From assembly GCA_963835085.1 (NCBI GenBank), contig CAWIED010000001.1, forward strand, positions 3,286,001-3,350,000: a DNA stretch of 64,000 nt, read 5' to 3'. The notes under the pieces are model-generated. The model saw only the letters and a list, made by a program, of their open reading frames with translations, was not told the origin of the DNA and did not search any database. Shown one piece after another: positions 34,846 to 43,651 of this stretch. The stretch's first letter is position 1. Each line of letters opens with the position of its first letter. A program made the position numbers and the translations under genes. The DNA is from JBDIAG01 sp963835085. Lineage in GTDB: Bacteria > Actinomycetota > Actinomycetes > Actinomycetales > CAWJMD01.

Positions 34846-35460
34846 GTGAGCGAGTCCATCAAGGTAGCCATCGTCGACGACCAGGCGCTCATCCGTGGGG
34901 CCCTCGCCGCCCTGCTCGACCTCGAGCCCGACCTCACGGTGGTGGGCGAGGCAGGCTCGGGTGAGGACGCGCTGGCGATGGTGCGGGCCAGCCGTCCAGA
35001 CGTGGTGTTGATGGACGTCGAGCTGCCAGGCATCGACGGCATCGAGGCCACCGAGCAGATCGTCAAGGCCCGGCTGGGCACGAGAGTCCTGGTGGTCACG
35101 ACGTTCGGTCGGCCGGGCTACCTTCGCCGGGCCCTGCAGGCGGGCGCCTCGGGCTTCATGGTCAAGGACACCCCGGCCAAGCAACTCGCCGACGCCGTCC
35201 GGCGCATTCAGAGCGGTCTGCGGGTGGTCGATCCCGACCTGGCAGCCGACTCGCTGGTCTCCGGGGAATCCCCGCTGACGAGCCGTGAGACGGAGGTTCT
35301 GCGGGCCGCCCGGCAAGGCGGGACCGTCAGCGACATCGCCAAGGGGGTACACCTGTCGGAGGGCACCGTGCGCAACCACCTGTCAGCGGTGATCGGCAAG
35401 ACCAATGCCCGCAACCGCGCCGACGCCGTCCGCATCGCCGAAGCGAACGGCTGGCTCTGA
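34846..35460 (+). CDS. DesR-type LuxR-family response regulator
   Basis: The protein has 204 residues. It has the receiver VAIVDDQALIRGALAAL, phospho-acceptor aspartate in VVLMDVELPG, and lysine in GFMVKDTPAKQLADAVRRI. The C-terminal HTH is LTSRETEVLRAARQGGTVSDIAKGVHLSEGTVRNHLSAVIGK. It is the partner of the preceding kinase. The start is GTG 34846, without a clear ribosome site, consistent with coupling to the kinase gene. Confidence 0.92.
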   Translation: MSESIKVAIVDDQALIRGALAALLDLEPDLTVVGEAGSGEDALAMVRASRPDVVLMDVELPGIDGIEATEQIVKARLGTRVLVVTTFGRPGYLRRALQAGASGFMVKDTPAKQLADAVRRIQSGLRVVDPDLAADSLVSGESPLTSRETEVLRAARQGGTVSDIAKGVHLSEGTVRNHLSAVIGKTNARNRADAVRIAEANGWL

Positions 35461-35871
35461 GCGGTCAACCTGCGCAACGCTCGCGGTCAGTCGCCGGTGG
35501 GCGCCACCTTCCCCCAGCAGTCGACGCTGCGCCTCGAAGGCTTGGGGTCGCCCGTTCTGGGCTTAATAGCGACTTGGTTTCAAGGTTAGGCGATTCGCGG
35601 GGTAACTCCCTCCACTGACGGGGGGTTTTGAGTCGCTATGGCGGTGCCCCACGTGGCGGGGCATCGACATAGCGCCCGAAGCCCATCGTGTTTCCTCGGC
35701 CTGCGGTTAGCAATCGCCCGTAACGGATGAGCTCTTCGGTGCCCCGAACGCCTGCTGCGGTCGGCGATGTGCCGCTAGGTGACCTCGGGGACGCATCGGC
35801 GCAGCCCGGAACCGCAGCAGCCTGCGAAAGTCACGGGCAGCGATCCGGGCGGGCCTGGTTGACTGTGTGCC
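35461..35871. other. Intergenic region with a REP-like palindrome
   Basis: The 411-bp gap between the regulator and the aminotransferase gene has no plausible gene. It holds the palindrome at 35634-35674 listed separately. ATAGCGACT (35566-35574) is complementary to AGTCGCTAT (35631-35639), the left edge of that palindrome, so two exclusive foldings are possible in RNA. No strong promoter or ribosome site is visible before the ATG at 35872. Confidence 0.5.
35634..35674. repeat. REP-like palindrome, copy 1
   Basis: Arms 35634-35650 and 35658-35674 pair over 17 positions with one mismatch and one G-T pair, around the loop ACGTGGC. The arm sequence CGCTATGGCGGTGCCCC is shared, with one change, with a second copy at 47491-47533. 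Arms are conserved while the loop differs. Confidence 0.8.
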
Positions 35872-37092
35872 ATGCGACCGATCGTTCAGAGCAAGAAGCT
35901 GCAGCATGTCCGCTACGACGTCAGGGGTCCGATCCTCGTCGAGGCCCAGCGGTTGGAGGCAGAGGGCCACAAGATTCTCAAGCTGAACATCGGCAACACC
36001 GCACCGTTCGGGTTCGAGGCGCCCGAGGCGATTCTCGCGGACATGATCCATCACCTGCCCAACGCCCAGGGCTACTCCGATTCGCGCGGCATCTACAGCG
36101 CTCGCACAGCGGTTGCGCAGTACTACCAGTCGCGCGGGCTCACCGGCACTCAGGTGGACGATGTCTACATCGGCAATGGCGTCTCCGAGCTGATCTCGAT
36201 GGTGCTGCAGACGTTCATCGATGACGGCAACGAGATTCTCGTGCCCGCGCCCGACTACCCGCTCTGGACGGGCGCCATCTCGCTGTGTGGAGGCACCCCG
36301 GTGCACTATCGCTGCGATGAGGAGAACGGCTGGAACCCCGATCTGGCCGACATCGAGGCCAAGATCACTGACAAGACCCATGCGCTCGTGGTGATCAACC
36401 CGAACAACCCGACGGGGGCGGTGTACAGCAAGGAGACGGTGAAGGCCCTCGTCGACATCGCCCGGCGGCACGAGCTCGTGATCATGGCCGACGAGATCTA
36501 CGAGAAGATCATCTTCGACGATGCCGCGCACCACCACGTGGCCACCTACGCCGGCGACGACGTTCTCTGCCTGACGTTCTCGGGCCTGTCCAAGGCGTAC
36601 CGGGTGTGCGGCTATCGGGCCGGCTGGGTGATGATCTCGGGGCCGAAGCACATGGCCACCGACTTCCTGGAGGGCCTCACTCTCTTGGCCAACATGCGCA
36701 TGTGCGCCAATGTGCCGGCTCAACACGCCATTCAGACCGCACTCGGCGGCTACCAGTCCGTCACCGAATTGACTGTGCCCGGCGGCCGCTTCTACGAGCA
36801 GTCGAAACTGGCGTCGAAGCTCCTCAACGAGATTCCCGGCGTCAGTTGTGTAGAGCCCAAGGGTGCGCTCTATTGCTTTCCCAGGCTTGACCCCGAGGTC
36901 TACCCCATTACCGACGACGAGGCTTTCGTCATCGATCTGCTGCGGGCCAAGAAGATCCTGGTCACCCACGGCACCGGCTTCAACTGGTTCGAGCCCGACC
37001 ACTTCAGGCTGGTCACGTTGCCCGACCTAGACATGCTCACGGAGGCCATCGGGCGCATCGCCGACTTCCTCAGCACCCGCCGGGTGGGCTGA
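35872..37092 (+). CDS. Alanine-type PLP-dependent aminotransferase (AlaA-like)
   Basis: The protein has 406 residues, like Escherichia coli AlaA (405). The N-terminus VRYDVRGPILVEAQRLEAEGHKI and the motifs NPNNPTGAVYS, DEIYEKIIFDD and SGLSKAYRVCGYRAGW (PLP lysine) match AlaA-type class I aminotransferases. It probably makes alanine from pyruvate and glutamate in the cytoplasm. The gene stands alone. The ATG at 35872 lies right after GTGTGCC with no ribosome site, so leaderless translation is possible. Confidence 0.9.
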   Translation: MRPIVQSKKLQHVRYDVRGPILVEAQRLEAEGHKILKLNIGNTAPFGFEAPEAILADMIHHLPNAQGYSDSRGIYSARTAVAQYYQSRGLTGTQVDDVYIGNGVSELISMVLQTFIDDGNEILVPAPDYPLWTGAISLCGGTPVHYRCDEENGWNPDLADIEAKITDKTHALVVINPNNPTGAVYSKETVKALVDIARRHELVIMADEIYEKIIFDDAAHHHVATYAGDDVLCLTFSGLSKAYRVCGYRAGWVMISGPKHMATDFLEGLTLLANMRMCANVPAQHAIQTALGGYQSVTELTVPGGRFYEQSKLASKLLNEIPGVSCVEPKGALYCFPRLDPEVYPITDDEAFVIDLLRAKKILVTHGTGFNWFEPDHFRLVTLPDLDMLTEAIGRIADFLSTRRVG

Positions 37093-37143
37093 CGGCGCCG
37101 CTGGTCGCCGTCGGGCTTGCGACTGTGCAGGTCCCGGCGGCGA

Positions 37144-38175
37144 TCAGGCGGGCACAGCGGGTGTGAGCTCGCGCAGCCCTGGCACGACCTGCTCGGTGAA
37201 CGTGCGCAGGAAACGTCGCTGGTCGTGGCCGGGGCCGTGAAACACCAGGTGGTCGAAGCCGAGGTCGGTGTACTCCTTGACCGCGGCCACGACCTCTTCC
37301 GGCCGGGACGACACGATCCACCGCTTGGCCACCTGCTCGATCGGCAATTCGTCGGCCGCCTTCTCCATCGCCGCCGGCGAATCGAGCGAGTGCTTCTGCT
37401 CGGCGCTCAACGACAACGGAGCCCAGAACCGGGTGTTCTCCAAGGCCAATTCGGGGTCGGGATCGAAAGAGACCTTGATCTCGATCATGCGGTCGATGGC
37501 GTCCGGCTGCCTGCCCGCCTTGGCCAGGCCCTCGTCCACAGCAGGAATGAGCTGGTCGGCGTATAGCGAGTGGCCCTTGCCCGAGGTGCAGATGAAACCG
37601 TCGCCCACGCGACCGGCGTAGCGGGCGACCAGGGGGCCGCCGGCGGCCACGTAGACCAACACGGGCCGGTCGGGGCGGTCATAGATGGCAGCATCGTGCG
37701 TCTGGTAGTACTCGCCATCGAAGTCGACGCGGTCTTTCGTCCAGAGTTCGCGCATCAGGCGCACCGATTCGCGGAGCCGAGCGAATCGCTCTTTGAAGTC
37801 TGGCCACGAACCGTCGGACACCGAGCCCACAGCGATCTCGTTGAGCGCCTCCCCCGAGCCCACGCCGAGCATCACCCGGCCGGGTGCCAGGCAGGCCAGG
37901 GTGGCGAACGACTGGGCGATGACGGCCGGGTTGTACCGGAAGGTAGGGGTGAGTACGGATGTGCCGAGCAGCACCCGCTCGGTACGCGCTGCCACGTACG
38001 AGAGCCATACCAAGGAGTTCGGCGCGTGCCCGCCCTGCAGTCGCCAAGGCTGGAAGTGGTCGGAGATCGTCACCGAGTCGAGACCCAGCTCCTCTGCCAG
38101 CACCGCGTAGCCGGCCAGTTGTACCGGGTCGAACTGCTCCGCCGAGGCCTTGTAACCGATTCGAAGTTCACCCAT
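37144..38175 (-). CDS. fgd: F420-dependent glucose-6-phosphate dehydrogenase
   Basis: The protein has 343 residues. It follows mycobacterial Fgd1 closely along its length (MGELRIGYKASAEQF, SDHFQPWRLQGGHAP, GTSVLTPTFRYNPAV, FDPDPELALENTRFWAPL). It oxidises glucose 6-phosphate and reduces coenzyme F420. Conservation of the His in SDHFQPW and of the TSGKG phosphate-binding loop supports the specific reaction. The ATG at 38175 matches the Fgd1 start; GTG 38184 is possible. No F420 biosynthesis gene is in the window. The SDR gene lies upstream on the same strand, 116 bp away. Confidence 0.9.
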   Translation of the reverse strand: MGELRIGYKASAEQFDPVQLAGYAVLAEELGLDSVTISDHFQPWRLQGGHAPNSLVWLSYVAARTERVLLGTSVLTPTFRYNPAVIAQSFATLACLAPGRVMLGVGSGEALNEIAVGSVSDGSWPDFKERFARLRESVRLMRELWTKDRVDFDGEYYQTHDAAIYDRPDRPVLVYVAAGGPLVARYAGRVGDGFICTSGKGHSLYADQLIPAVDEGLAKAGRQPDAIDRMIEIKVSFDPDPELALENTRFWAPLSLSAEQKHSLDSPAAMEKAADELPIEQVAKRWIVSSRPEEVVAAVKEYTDLGFDHLVFHGPGHDQRRFLRTFTEQVVPGLRELTPAVPA

Positions 38176-38291
38176 CGCACGCACCGCCTGTCTCGCCCGG
38201 TTTTCGTCCGTTCTCCACCTTAGTGCGACGGCTCTTCACAGCTTCGCCGTGCGGTTGAAGCGGGCCCGCTGGGGCTGAGCAGGTTCCTGCG

Positions 38292-39032
38292 TCACCCGAG
38301 GGTGTGGGCTCCGTTGACCGTGATCCGCTGGCCGCTGACGAAGCCGGCGGCATCGGAGGCCAGATAACCGACCATACCTGCTATGTCAGCCGGCGTGCCC
38401 ATGCGGCCGATCGGCACGTCGCGACGATAGGCCTCGGTATCGGCTCCGACATGCCGCTCCACCGGAATGAACCCCGGCGCGACGAGATTGACTGTGACGC
38501 CGTGCGGGCCAAGCTCGCGGGACCACACCTTGACCAGCCCGTGTTGCGCCGCTTTCGCCGCGCTATAGGCCGACCACAACGGCTTGGCCCGGTCGACCAT
38601 GTCCGACCCGACGAGGATGACCCGGCCGAAGTGATGCTCCTTCATCGTCGGCAGCGCTGCCTGGACCAGAAGCGTCGGGCTCTTCACGAAGTAGGTCAAC
38701 TGGTCGAGGTGGGTCTGCCAACTCAGCTCTTCCACCGGCGTCGGCGGCTGCGGACCGGTCGCGTTGGCAACCACCGCCAGCACCGGCCCCAGCTCCGTTC
38801 CAGCCCGCGAGACCAACTCGGCGACGTCGGCCTCCTCGGTTGCGTCGCCACGGTAGGCGGCAGCCCGCCCACCGGCTGCCCGGATGCCCGCCACCACTGC
38901 GTCGGCAGCTTGGACGTCGTTGCGATAGTTGATCGCGACTGCCCAGCCCTCGTCGGCTAGCGTGCGCGCGATCACCGCGCCCAATCCACGAGAGGCACCG
39001 GTCACGACCGCCGTTCGAGTCACGATCGCCAC
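38292..39032 (-). CDS. SDR-family oxidoreductase
   Basis: The protein has 246 residues. The Rossmann motif is VTGASRGLG, the NAG-like motif is VANATG, the catalytic serine is in ILVGSDM, and the YxxxK is SAYSAAK. It reads like a FabG-type 3-oxoacyl-ACP reductase or a general NAD(P)-dependent dehydrogenase. The PGFIPVERH stretch favours a stand-alone dehydrogenase. Substrate unknown. It sits upstream of fgd. Confidence 0.85.
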   Translation of the reverse strand: MAIVTRTAVVTGASRGLGAVIARTLADEGWAVAINYRNDVQAADAVVAGIRAAGGRAAAYRGDATEEADVAELVSRAGTELGPVLAVVANATGPQPPTPVEELSWQTHLDQLTYFVKSPTLLVQAALPTMKEHHFGRVILVGSDMVDRAKPLWSAYSAAKAAQHGLVKVWSRELGPHGVTVNLVAPGFIPVERHVGADTEAYRRDVPIGRMGTPADIAGMVGYLASDAAGFVSGQRITVNGAHTLG

Positions 39033-39218
39033 CTTAAGACCAATTCTTGCAAGCGCAGCCCAGAAGGACCCTTGTCTGTGGCAATCCGGCAGTCATGACC
39101 CCTGATTCGTTCGTGCTCGAGTGGACGTGCTTGGTTGGTGCCAACCGCGTGAAAAACGCTGCGTCCGGCACCCCCAAGCCACGCCACCACGGCACGGCCT
39201 ACTTCGCCGGTGCTGAGC

Positions 39219-39531
39219 GCGGGCGCTGGCGGAGTGCCTGGCAAGGCGGAGTCGCGAGGGCGTGGCGGAGCCACGTCGATCGACGACAACACCGCCAGGT
39301 GCCCACCCCCTGGCCAAGCAGCGCGCGGGCGCTGGCGGAGTGCCTGGCAAGGCGGAGTCGCGAGGGCGTGGCGGAGCCACGTCGATCGACGACAACACCG
39401 CCAGGTGCCCACCCCCTGGCCAAGCAGCGCGCGGGCGCTGGCGGAGTGCCTGGCAAGGCGGAGTCGCGAGGGCGTGGCGGAGCCACGTTGAGTGACGACA
39501 ACGCCGCCAGGCGCTCCGCCAGCGCCCGCGC
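39219..39531. repeat. Three tandem 106-bp non-coding repeats
   Basis: Units begin at 39219, 39325 and 39431 (period 106 bp). Units 1 and 2 look identical; unit 3 diverges after about 60 bp but keeps GACGACAAC and CCGCCAGG. The array closes with an inverted copy of its own beginning (39507-39531 against 39217-39241 and 39429-39453). Because 106 is not a multiple of three, the long minus-strand reading frames through it are artefacts. It fills the middle of the 583-bp gap between the SDR and DUF5302 genes. Confidence 0.9.
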
Positions 39532-39615
39532 ACGTATCCATTTGGCAAGGGGGTGGCGGAGCGGGCAGGGTGTGAGGGTCGCCACCTGGCGGCCCGATGA
39601 GCGAGGTGAGGATGT

Positions 39616-39801
39616 ATGTCCGAAGAGAAACCTGCCACCGACGCCCTGGCTGACCAGAAGGCGAAGATGCGAGAAGCGCTGGACCGCAAGAAGTCCAAGG
39701 AACACGCCACAGCCGAAGGGGCCCGCAACACCGGCTCTGTGCACGGTACGGAACTGCCCGGTTCGGCGGGGCCCAAGATGTTCCGTCGCAAGTCAGGCTG
39801 A
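39616..39801 (+). CDS. DUF5302 small protein
   Basis: The protein has 61 residues. It is hydrophilic, begins MSEEKPATDALADQKAKMREALDRKK and ends with PKMFRRKSG, the usual look of the short actinobacterial DUF5302 family. Function is unknown. A ribosome site GAGGTGAGG precedes the ATG by about 6 bp. A hairpin overlaps the stop codon. Confidence 0.82.
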   Translation: MSEEKPATDALADQKAKMREALDRKKSKEHATAEGARNTGSVHGTELPGSAGPKMFRRKSG

Positions 39802-39866
39802 TCACTCTCAGCCTGACTGCCCCGGCTCGGGCCCGCGGCACGCCGTTCTGAGCGCAGGCGTGCCGC
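39791..39866. terminator. Paired terminators between convergent genes
   Basis: AGTCAGGCTGA (39791-39801) pairs with TCAGCCTGACT (39808-39818), an 11-bp perfect stem overlapping the DUF5302 stop. GCGGCACGCC (39835-39844) pairs with GGCGTGCCGC (39857-39866), a 10-bp stem just beyond the convergent serine hydrolase stop. Each is well placed for one of the two genes. Confidence 0.7.
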
Positions 39867-39872
39867 TCCCGG

Positions 39873-41360
39873 CTACAGCGGCGTCGTCCACCAGCGCAGC
39901 TCGGCCACGGGCTCGGGCTCGCATCGGCAGATCACGCTCAGCCGATGCGGAGAGGCCACGAACACCACATCGAACGCGAAGACCTGAGGTTCGACCCAGC
40001 CGCCTGCCACAGCCACGTCAGGCAGGGTGCGGGCGAACCGGTCCGCCTCCACCAGGTCGGGCCAGCTGTTCAGCTGCCAGTCGGATGTCAGGTCGAGGTC
40101 GAGCAGCCGGCCGTCGCGCCAGCAGAGAGTGAGCGATCCGCTCGCGTCAGCCGTTCGGGCGGGCCCGACCTCTATCCAGGCAAGGTCGAGGAACGGTTTC
40201 CGCTCGGCGATCGGAAAGCGTTGCCGCGCAATGCCTGTGGCCGCCACAGTGGAATCCACGTTCGGCGGCGGGGCGATTGCCAGGGCCGTGGTCTCCCAGG
40301 CGGCCGCGCTGCCCCCGGATCCATCGGTTGCAGTCGCTGGTGCGAACTCCCCGACCTCAGAGCTTCCGGGCTCTGCCGGCACAGCGTCAAGGCCTGGCAA
40401 CAGGTACTGCCAGAACAGGTCGGCCAGCGCCTGCATCTGTTCAGTCTGTGACGTGGTGACGATGACCAGATCGGCCCACGGCACGACCACCATGAATTGC
40501 CCGAAGGCCCCGTCGCCGCGGTAGGCATCGTGCCGGCAGCGCCACAGCTGAAAGCCGTAGCCCTGCTGCCAGTCGACGTTCTCCTGCCGGCTGGCGTTGG
40601 CCACCTGAGCCCGGCTGGCCTCTGCCACGAACCACTCGGGCAGCAGTTGCTGGTGTCCCCACCGACCGTGCTGCAGATACAGCAGGCCGAGGCGGGCAAT
40701 GTCCGACGTCCGGGCGTGCAGCCCAGAAAAGCCCTGCTCCAGCGAACCGAGCAGCTTCCAGTGCACGTCAGCGATCCCGATCGGATCGAACAACCGGGGA
40801 CGCAGGTACGCGCTCAACTGCTCGCCTGTGGTCTCGGCCACGATGGCCGACAGCAGATAGGTGCAGCCCTGGTTGTAGGTGAACAAGGTTCCCGGTTCGG
40901 CCGCCAGTGGGCTGGCCAGCACGGCCGCTACCGGGTCGTCGGACGTGAGCATGGCTGGGATCGTGTCGTCAGCGTGACCGCTGGCCATGCTGAGCAGATG
41001 CCGTACCCGAACGCCTTCCATGCCCTCGGCGAGGCCGAAGGTGGCCCGGCCCGGCAGCAGGTCGACGACCAGGTCGTCGAGCCCGAAGCGCTTCTCGGCT
41101 ATCGCCAATCCCACGGCGGAGGCGGTGAACGTCTTCGACAGCGAATAGAGCAGCTGCCGGCCGTCGGCGGAGTACGGCCGCCAGTAACCTTCGGCGAAGA
41201 CGCGCCCATGCCGACACAACATGAGACTGTGCAGGTCGAGCTGTTGCTGGTGGGCAGCCTGCACGAAGTGCGTCACGGCGGCAGGATCTACGCCTACCTC
41301 CCACGGCTTGGCCTGGGGCAGGGGCTGGGCGGAGACGTTCTCGAAGGCAAGTCGTGGCAC
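39873..41360 (-). CDS. Serine hydrolase (class C beta-lactamase/esterase family)
   Basis: The protein has 495 residues. The SxxK nucleophile is in LLYSLSKTFTASAVGL and the YxN motif is in LFTYNQGCTYLL. There is no signal peptide, which fits the cytoplasmic esterase branch (EstB/penicillin-binding-like) more than a secreted beta-lactamase. The C-terminal 130 residues form an extra beta-rich domain seen in many actinobacterial members. Substrate unknown. The gene is isolated. Confidence 0.85.
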   Translation of the reverse strand: MPRLAFENVSAQPLPQAKPWEVGVDPAAVTHFVQAAHQQQLDLHSLMLCRHGRVFAEGYWRPYSADGRQLLYSLSKTFTASAVGLAIAEKRFGLDDLVVDLLPGRATFGLAEGMEGVRVRHLLSMASGHADDTIPAMLTSDDPVAAVLASPLAAEPGTLFTYNQGCTYLLSAIVAETTGEQLSAYLRPRLFDPIGIADVHWKLLGSLEQGFSGLHARTSDIARLGLLYLQHGRWGHQQLLPEWFVAEASRAQVANASRQENVDWQQGYGFQLWRCRHDAYRGDGAFGQFMVVVPWADLVIVTTSQTEQMQALADLFWQYLLPGLDAVPAEPGSSEVGEFAPATATDGSGGSAAAWETTALAIAPPPNVDSTVAATGIARQRFPIAERKPFLDLAWIEVGPARTADASGSLTLCWRDGRLLDLDLTSDWQLNSWPDLVEADRFARTLPDVAVAGGWVEPQVFAFDVVFVASPHRLSVICRCEPEPVAELRWWTTPL

Positions 41361-41572
41361 GACCTCAGTGTGCCCCTAGGCACGAAGCGACCCCGCACTG
41401 ATGGGGGGCGACACCCGTTACCCGCCGGGGGGCGGATGGGTGGCAGCCGGTGCGCCAGCGCGGCGAACCGGCTCCCGGGTGACGATCGGGGCGGGGTCGA
41501 AGGCTCCGACCATGGTCGCGAGACGGTGGGGCACAGCCCCTGACGGCACACGAGTTGGTCGGAGCACGAAGC

Positions 41573-41782
41573 TCAGAACTCGGAAAGCCGCTGAGCGGGA
41601 ATGCCTGCGAGCAGTTCGCGGACCTCGGTCTCGCGGTAGCGGCGATGGCCGCCGAGGGTGCGAATGGACGAGAGCTTGCCTGCCTTGGCCCAACGCGTGA
41701 CCGTCTTGGGATCTACGCGGAACAGCGCGGCAACCTCCGCCGGGGTCAACAGGTTCTCTCCATCGGTGGCGCGAACGGTCAT
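41573..41782 (-). CDS. bldC: BldC orthologue, MerR-family DNA-binding regulator
   Basis: The protein has 69 residues, like Streptomyces BldC (68). LLTPAEVAALFRVDPKTVTRWAKAGKL and IRTLGGHRRYRE are essentially the Streptomyces sequence, and the C-terminal LLAGIPAQR is shared, while the paralogue at 7915 differs there. The ATG at 41782 has AAAGGA 6-7 bp upstream. The neighbourhood DUF3073-purM is the conserved one for bldC in actinobacteria. In Streptomyces it controls the timing of sporulation; in unicellular relatives its role is unclear. Confidence 0.92.
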   Translation of the reverse strand: MTVRATDGENLLTPAEVAALFRVDPKTVTRWAKAGKLSSIRTLGGHRRYRETEVRELLAGIPAQRLSEF

Positions 41783-42174
41783 AACCGGTCCTTTCGATGC
41801 CCTCGACGCGTCGGCCCCCATGTCCAGCGCTCATCGAGTAGCGATTGAAAGAGTTTTCGGCACGCGTCGGCCTGTCCCCGATAGTCCGATATGACTAACC
41901 CTCAGCGACGTGACGGCTTTCGACCAGTCCATCCGGGTGATCTCGGACGCACGTACGGAGTCTTGGCGTGTCGTAGCAGGGGAAAAAGCCCGTGCGGTGG
42001 CAGCTGTTGTGTCACGCACCGCAACGGAACAGTGACCGAGAGCGACACCAGCGCGTTGAGGTCTGGCCCATGTGCCGGAACACCGCAGGACCATGTACGG
42101 TTATGCCACCAGAAGATGCAAGCCCTGGGGCCCGCCAAAGCGCCTAGCCCCGGACGACGATAGGGGGTCACGCC
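41783..42174. other. Divergent control region of bldC and the DUF3073 gene
   Basis: The 392-bp gap must hold the promoters of both genes. The DUF3073 gene has the ribosome site AGGGGG 7 bp before its ATG. No strong -35/-10 pair or repeat could be picked out by eye on either strand. Confidence 0.4.
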
Positions 42175-42363
42175 ATGGGGCGCGGCCGTCAGAAGGCCAA
42201 GCAGACGAAGGTGGCCCGGGAGCTGAAGTACTACAGCCCTGAGACCGACTACGCCCGTCTGCAACGCGAACTCCACGGAGACCGTCCTCCGCAGTCTGTG
42301 GACGACAGTCCCGACAGCGATGACGACGATTACGACGACTGGAGTCGCGGGTATCGCAGGTAA
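42175..42363 (+). CDS. DUF3073 protein
   Basis: The protein has 62 residues with a basic N-terminus (MGRGRQKAKQTKVARELKYYSP) and a strongly acidic C-terminus (DSPDSDDDDYDDW). This is the conserved actinobacterial DUF3073 family, found beside purM as here (for example Rv0810c). Function unknown. It is convergent with purM, 36 bp away. Confidence 0.92.
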   Translation: MGRGRQKAKQTKVARELKYYSPETDYARLQRELHGDRPPQSVDDSPDSDDDDYDDWSRGYRR

Positions 42364-42385
42364 GGGTCTCGGCGCGCCCTAAGGG

Positions 42386-42411
42386 CCCGCCGGGTCCTCC
42401 TAGCCGGCGGG
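42386..42411. terminator. Hairpin between DUF3073 and purM
   Basis: CCCGCCGG (42386-42393) and CCGGCGGG (42404-42411) form an 8-bp stem overlapping the purM stop codon. It lies between convergent genes. Confidence 0.5.
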
Positions 42412-43521
42412 GTGCTCACCGATAAGGCGCGCCCCGCCAGCCTGCACACCCTTAGCACCGCGCACCACCTCGACCTCGGTCGTCGTGATGTCCTCCTGGT
42501 GCTCTACCGTGCCGGCCACCCAGGCCTGTTGGCCTGCTTCGGTGAGCCGGCGCATTGTCGTCTCCACTGCGTCAGGTGCCACCACGGCCACCATGCCCAC
42601 GCCCAGGTTGAGCGTGCGTTCCAGGTCGGCCCGGGGCACCCCGCCCAACCGAGCCACCATGGCGAAGACGGGAGCCGGCTGCCAGGTGGAACGATCGACG
42701 GTGGCCACCAGCTCGCGCGGCAGTACCCGGGCCAGGTTGGCGGCCAGACCGCCCCCGGTGACGTGGCTGAAGGCGTGCACTCCGCACGCTGGGTCGGCCG
42801 CCAGGTCCAGACACGCCTTGGCGTACAGCCGGGTGGGTTCGAGCAGTTCTTCGCCCACGGTGCGTCCGAGCTCGTCCACGTGCCGGTCGTAGCTCCAGCC
42901 GGCCACGTCGAGCACCTTGCGCACCAGCGAGTACCCGTTCGAGTGCAGACCCGAGGAGGCCAGCGCCACGACGACGTCGCCTGCGCGCACCCGCTCAGGG
43001 CCGAGGAGCGCATCGGCCTCTACCACCCCGGTCACAGCCCCAGCCACGTCGTACTCGTTCGGACCGAGCAGGCCCGGGTGCTCTGCGGTCTCGCCGCCGA
43101 CGAGCGCCGTTCCGGTGAGCCGGCACCCTTCGGCGATGCCGGCCACAATGGCGGCGATGCGTTCGGGCACCACCCGGCCGCAGGCGATGTAGTCGGTCAT
43201 GAACAAGGGGCGAGCGCCGCACACGACGATGTCGTCCACCACCATGCCCACGAGGTCCTGGCCGATCGTGTCGTGCTTGTCGAGGGCTTGCGCCACGGCG
43301 ACCTTGGTACCCACGCCGTCGGTGCTCGTAGCCAGCAGTGGCCGACGCATGGTGACGAGCTCACTCACGTCGTACAGCCCTGCGAAGCCGCCAAGACCCC
43401 CCACGACGTGTGCCGAGTGAGTGGCGGCCACGGCCGCCTTCATCAACTCGACGGCCTTGTCACCCGCCTCTACATCGACCCCGGCCTCTGCGTACGTGAC
43501 GGCGCGCTGCTCATCGACCAC
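42400..43521 (-). CDS. purM: Phosphoribosylformylglycinamidine cyclo-ligase (AIR synthetase)
   Basis: The protein has 373 residues. It converts FGAM to AIR in purine synthesis. Motifs are YAEAGVDVEAGDKAVELMK, LLATSTDGVGTKVAVA, GMVVDDIVVCGARPLFMTDYIACGR and GLHSNGYSLVRK. It starts at GTG 43521. It normally follows purF directly; here it is on the opposite strand 19 kb away and is divergent from a DUF2252 gene. Confidence 0.95.
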   Translation of the reverse strand: MVDEQRAVTYAEAGVDVEAGDKAVELMKAAVAATHSAHVVGGLGGFAGLYDVSELVTMRRPLLATSTDGVGTKVAVAQALDKHDTIGQDLVGMVVDDIVVCGARPLFMTDYIACGRVVPERIAAIVAGIAEGCRLTGTALVGGETAEHPGLLGPNEYDVAGAVTGVVEADALLGPERVRAGDVVVALASSGLHSNGYSLVRKVLDVAGWSYDRHVDELGRTVGEELLEPTRLYAKACLDLAADPACGVHAFSHVTGGGLAANLARVLPRELVATVDRSTWQPAPVFAMVARLGGVPRADLERTLNLGVGMVAVVAPDAVETTMRRLTEAGQQAWVAGTVEHQEDITTTEVEVVRGAKGVQAGGARLIGEHPAG

Positions 43522-43651
43522 ACCCGCGAGCCTAGTGCCGCCACACCCAGGCTCTTGCCCAAGGCCCGCGCAGGCAGGCCGGCGGGAAGAACCTGGATTC
43601 CCTCCTGCACCCCTACGAGGGCGCGGGAGGCGGTCGGTTCCGCGTCCGGCA

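Noticed and set aside
39093..39841. Long minus-strand reading frames through 39.1-39.8 kb
   Set aside because: They are generated by the 106-bp repeat, with the same peptide recurring in three frames, and overlap the well-supported DUF5302 gene.
43421..43651. DUF2252 reading frame starting at 43421
   Set aside because: This part is antisense to the purM N-terminus and lacks family similarity.
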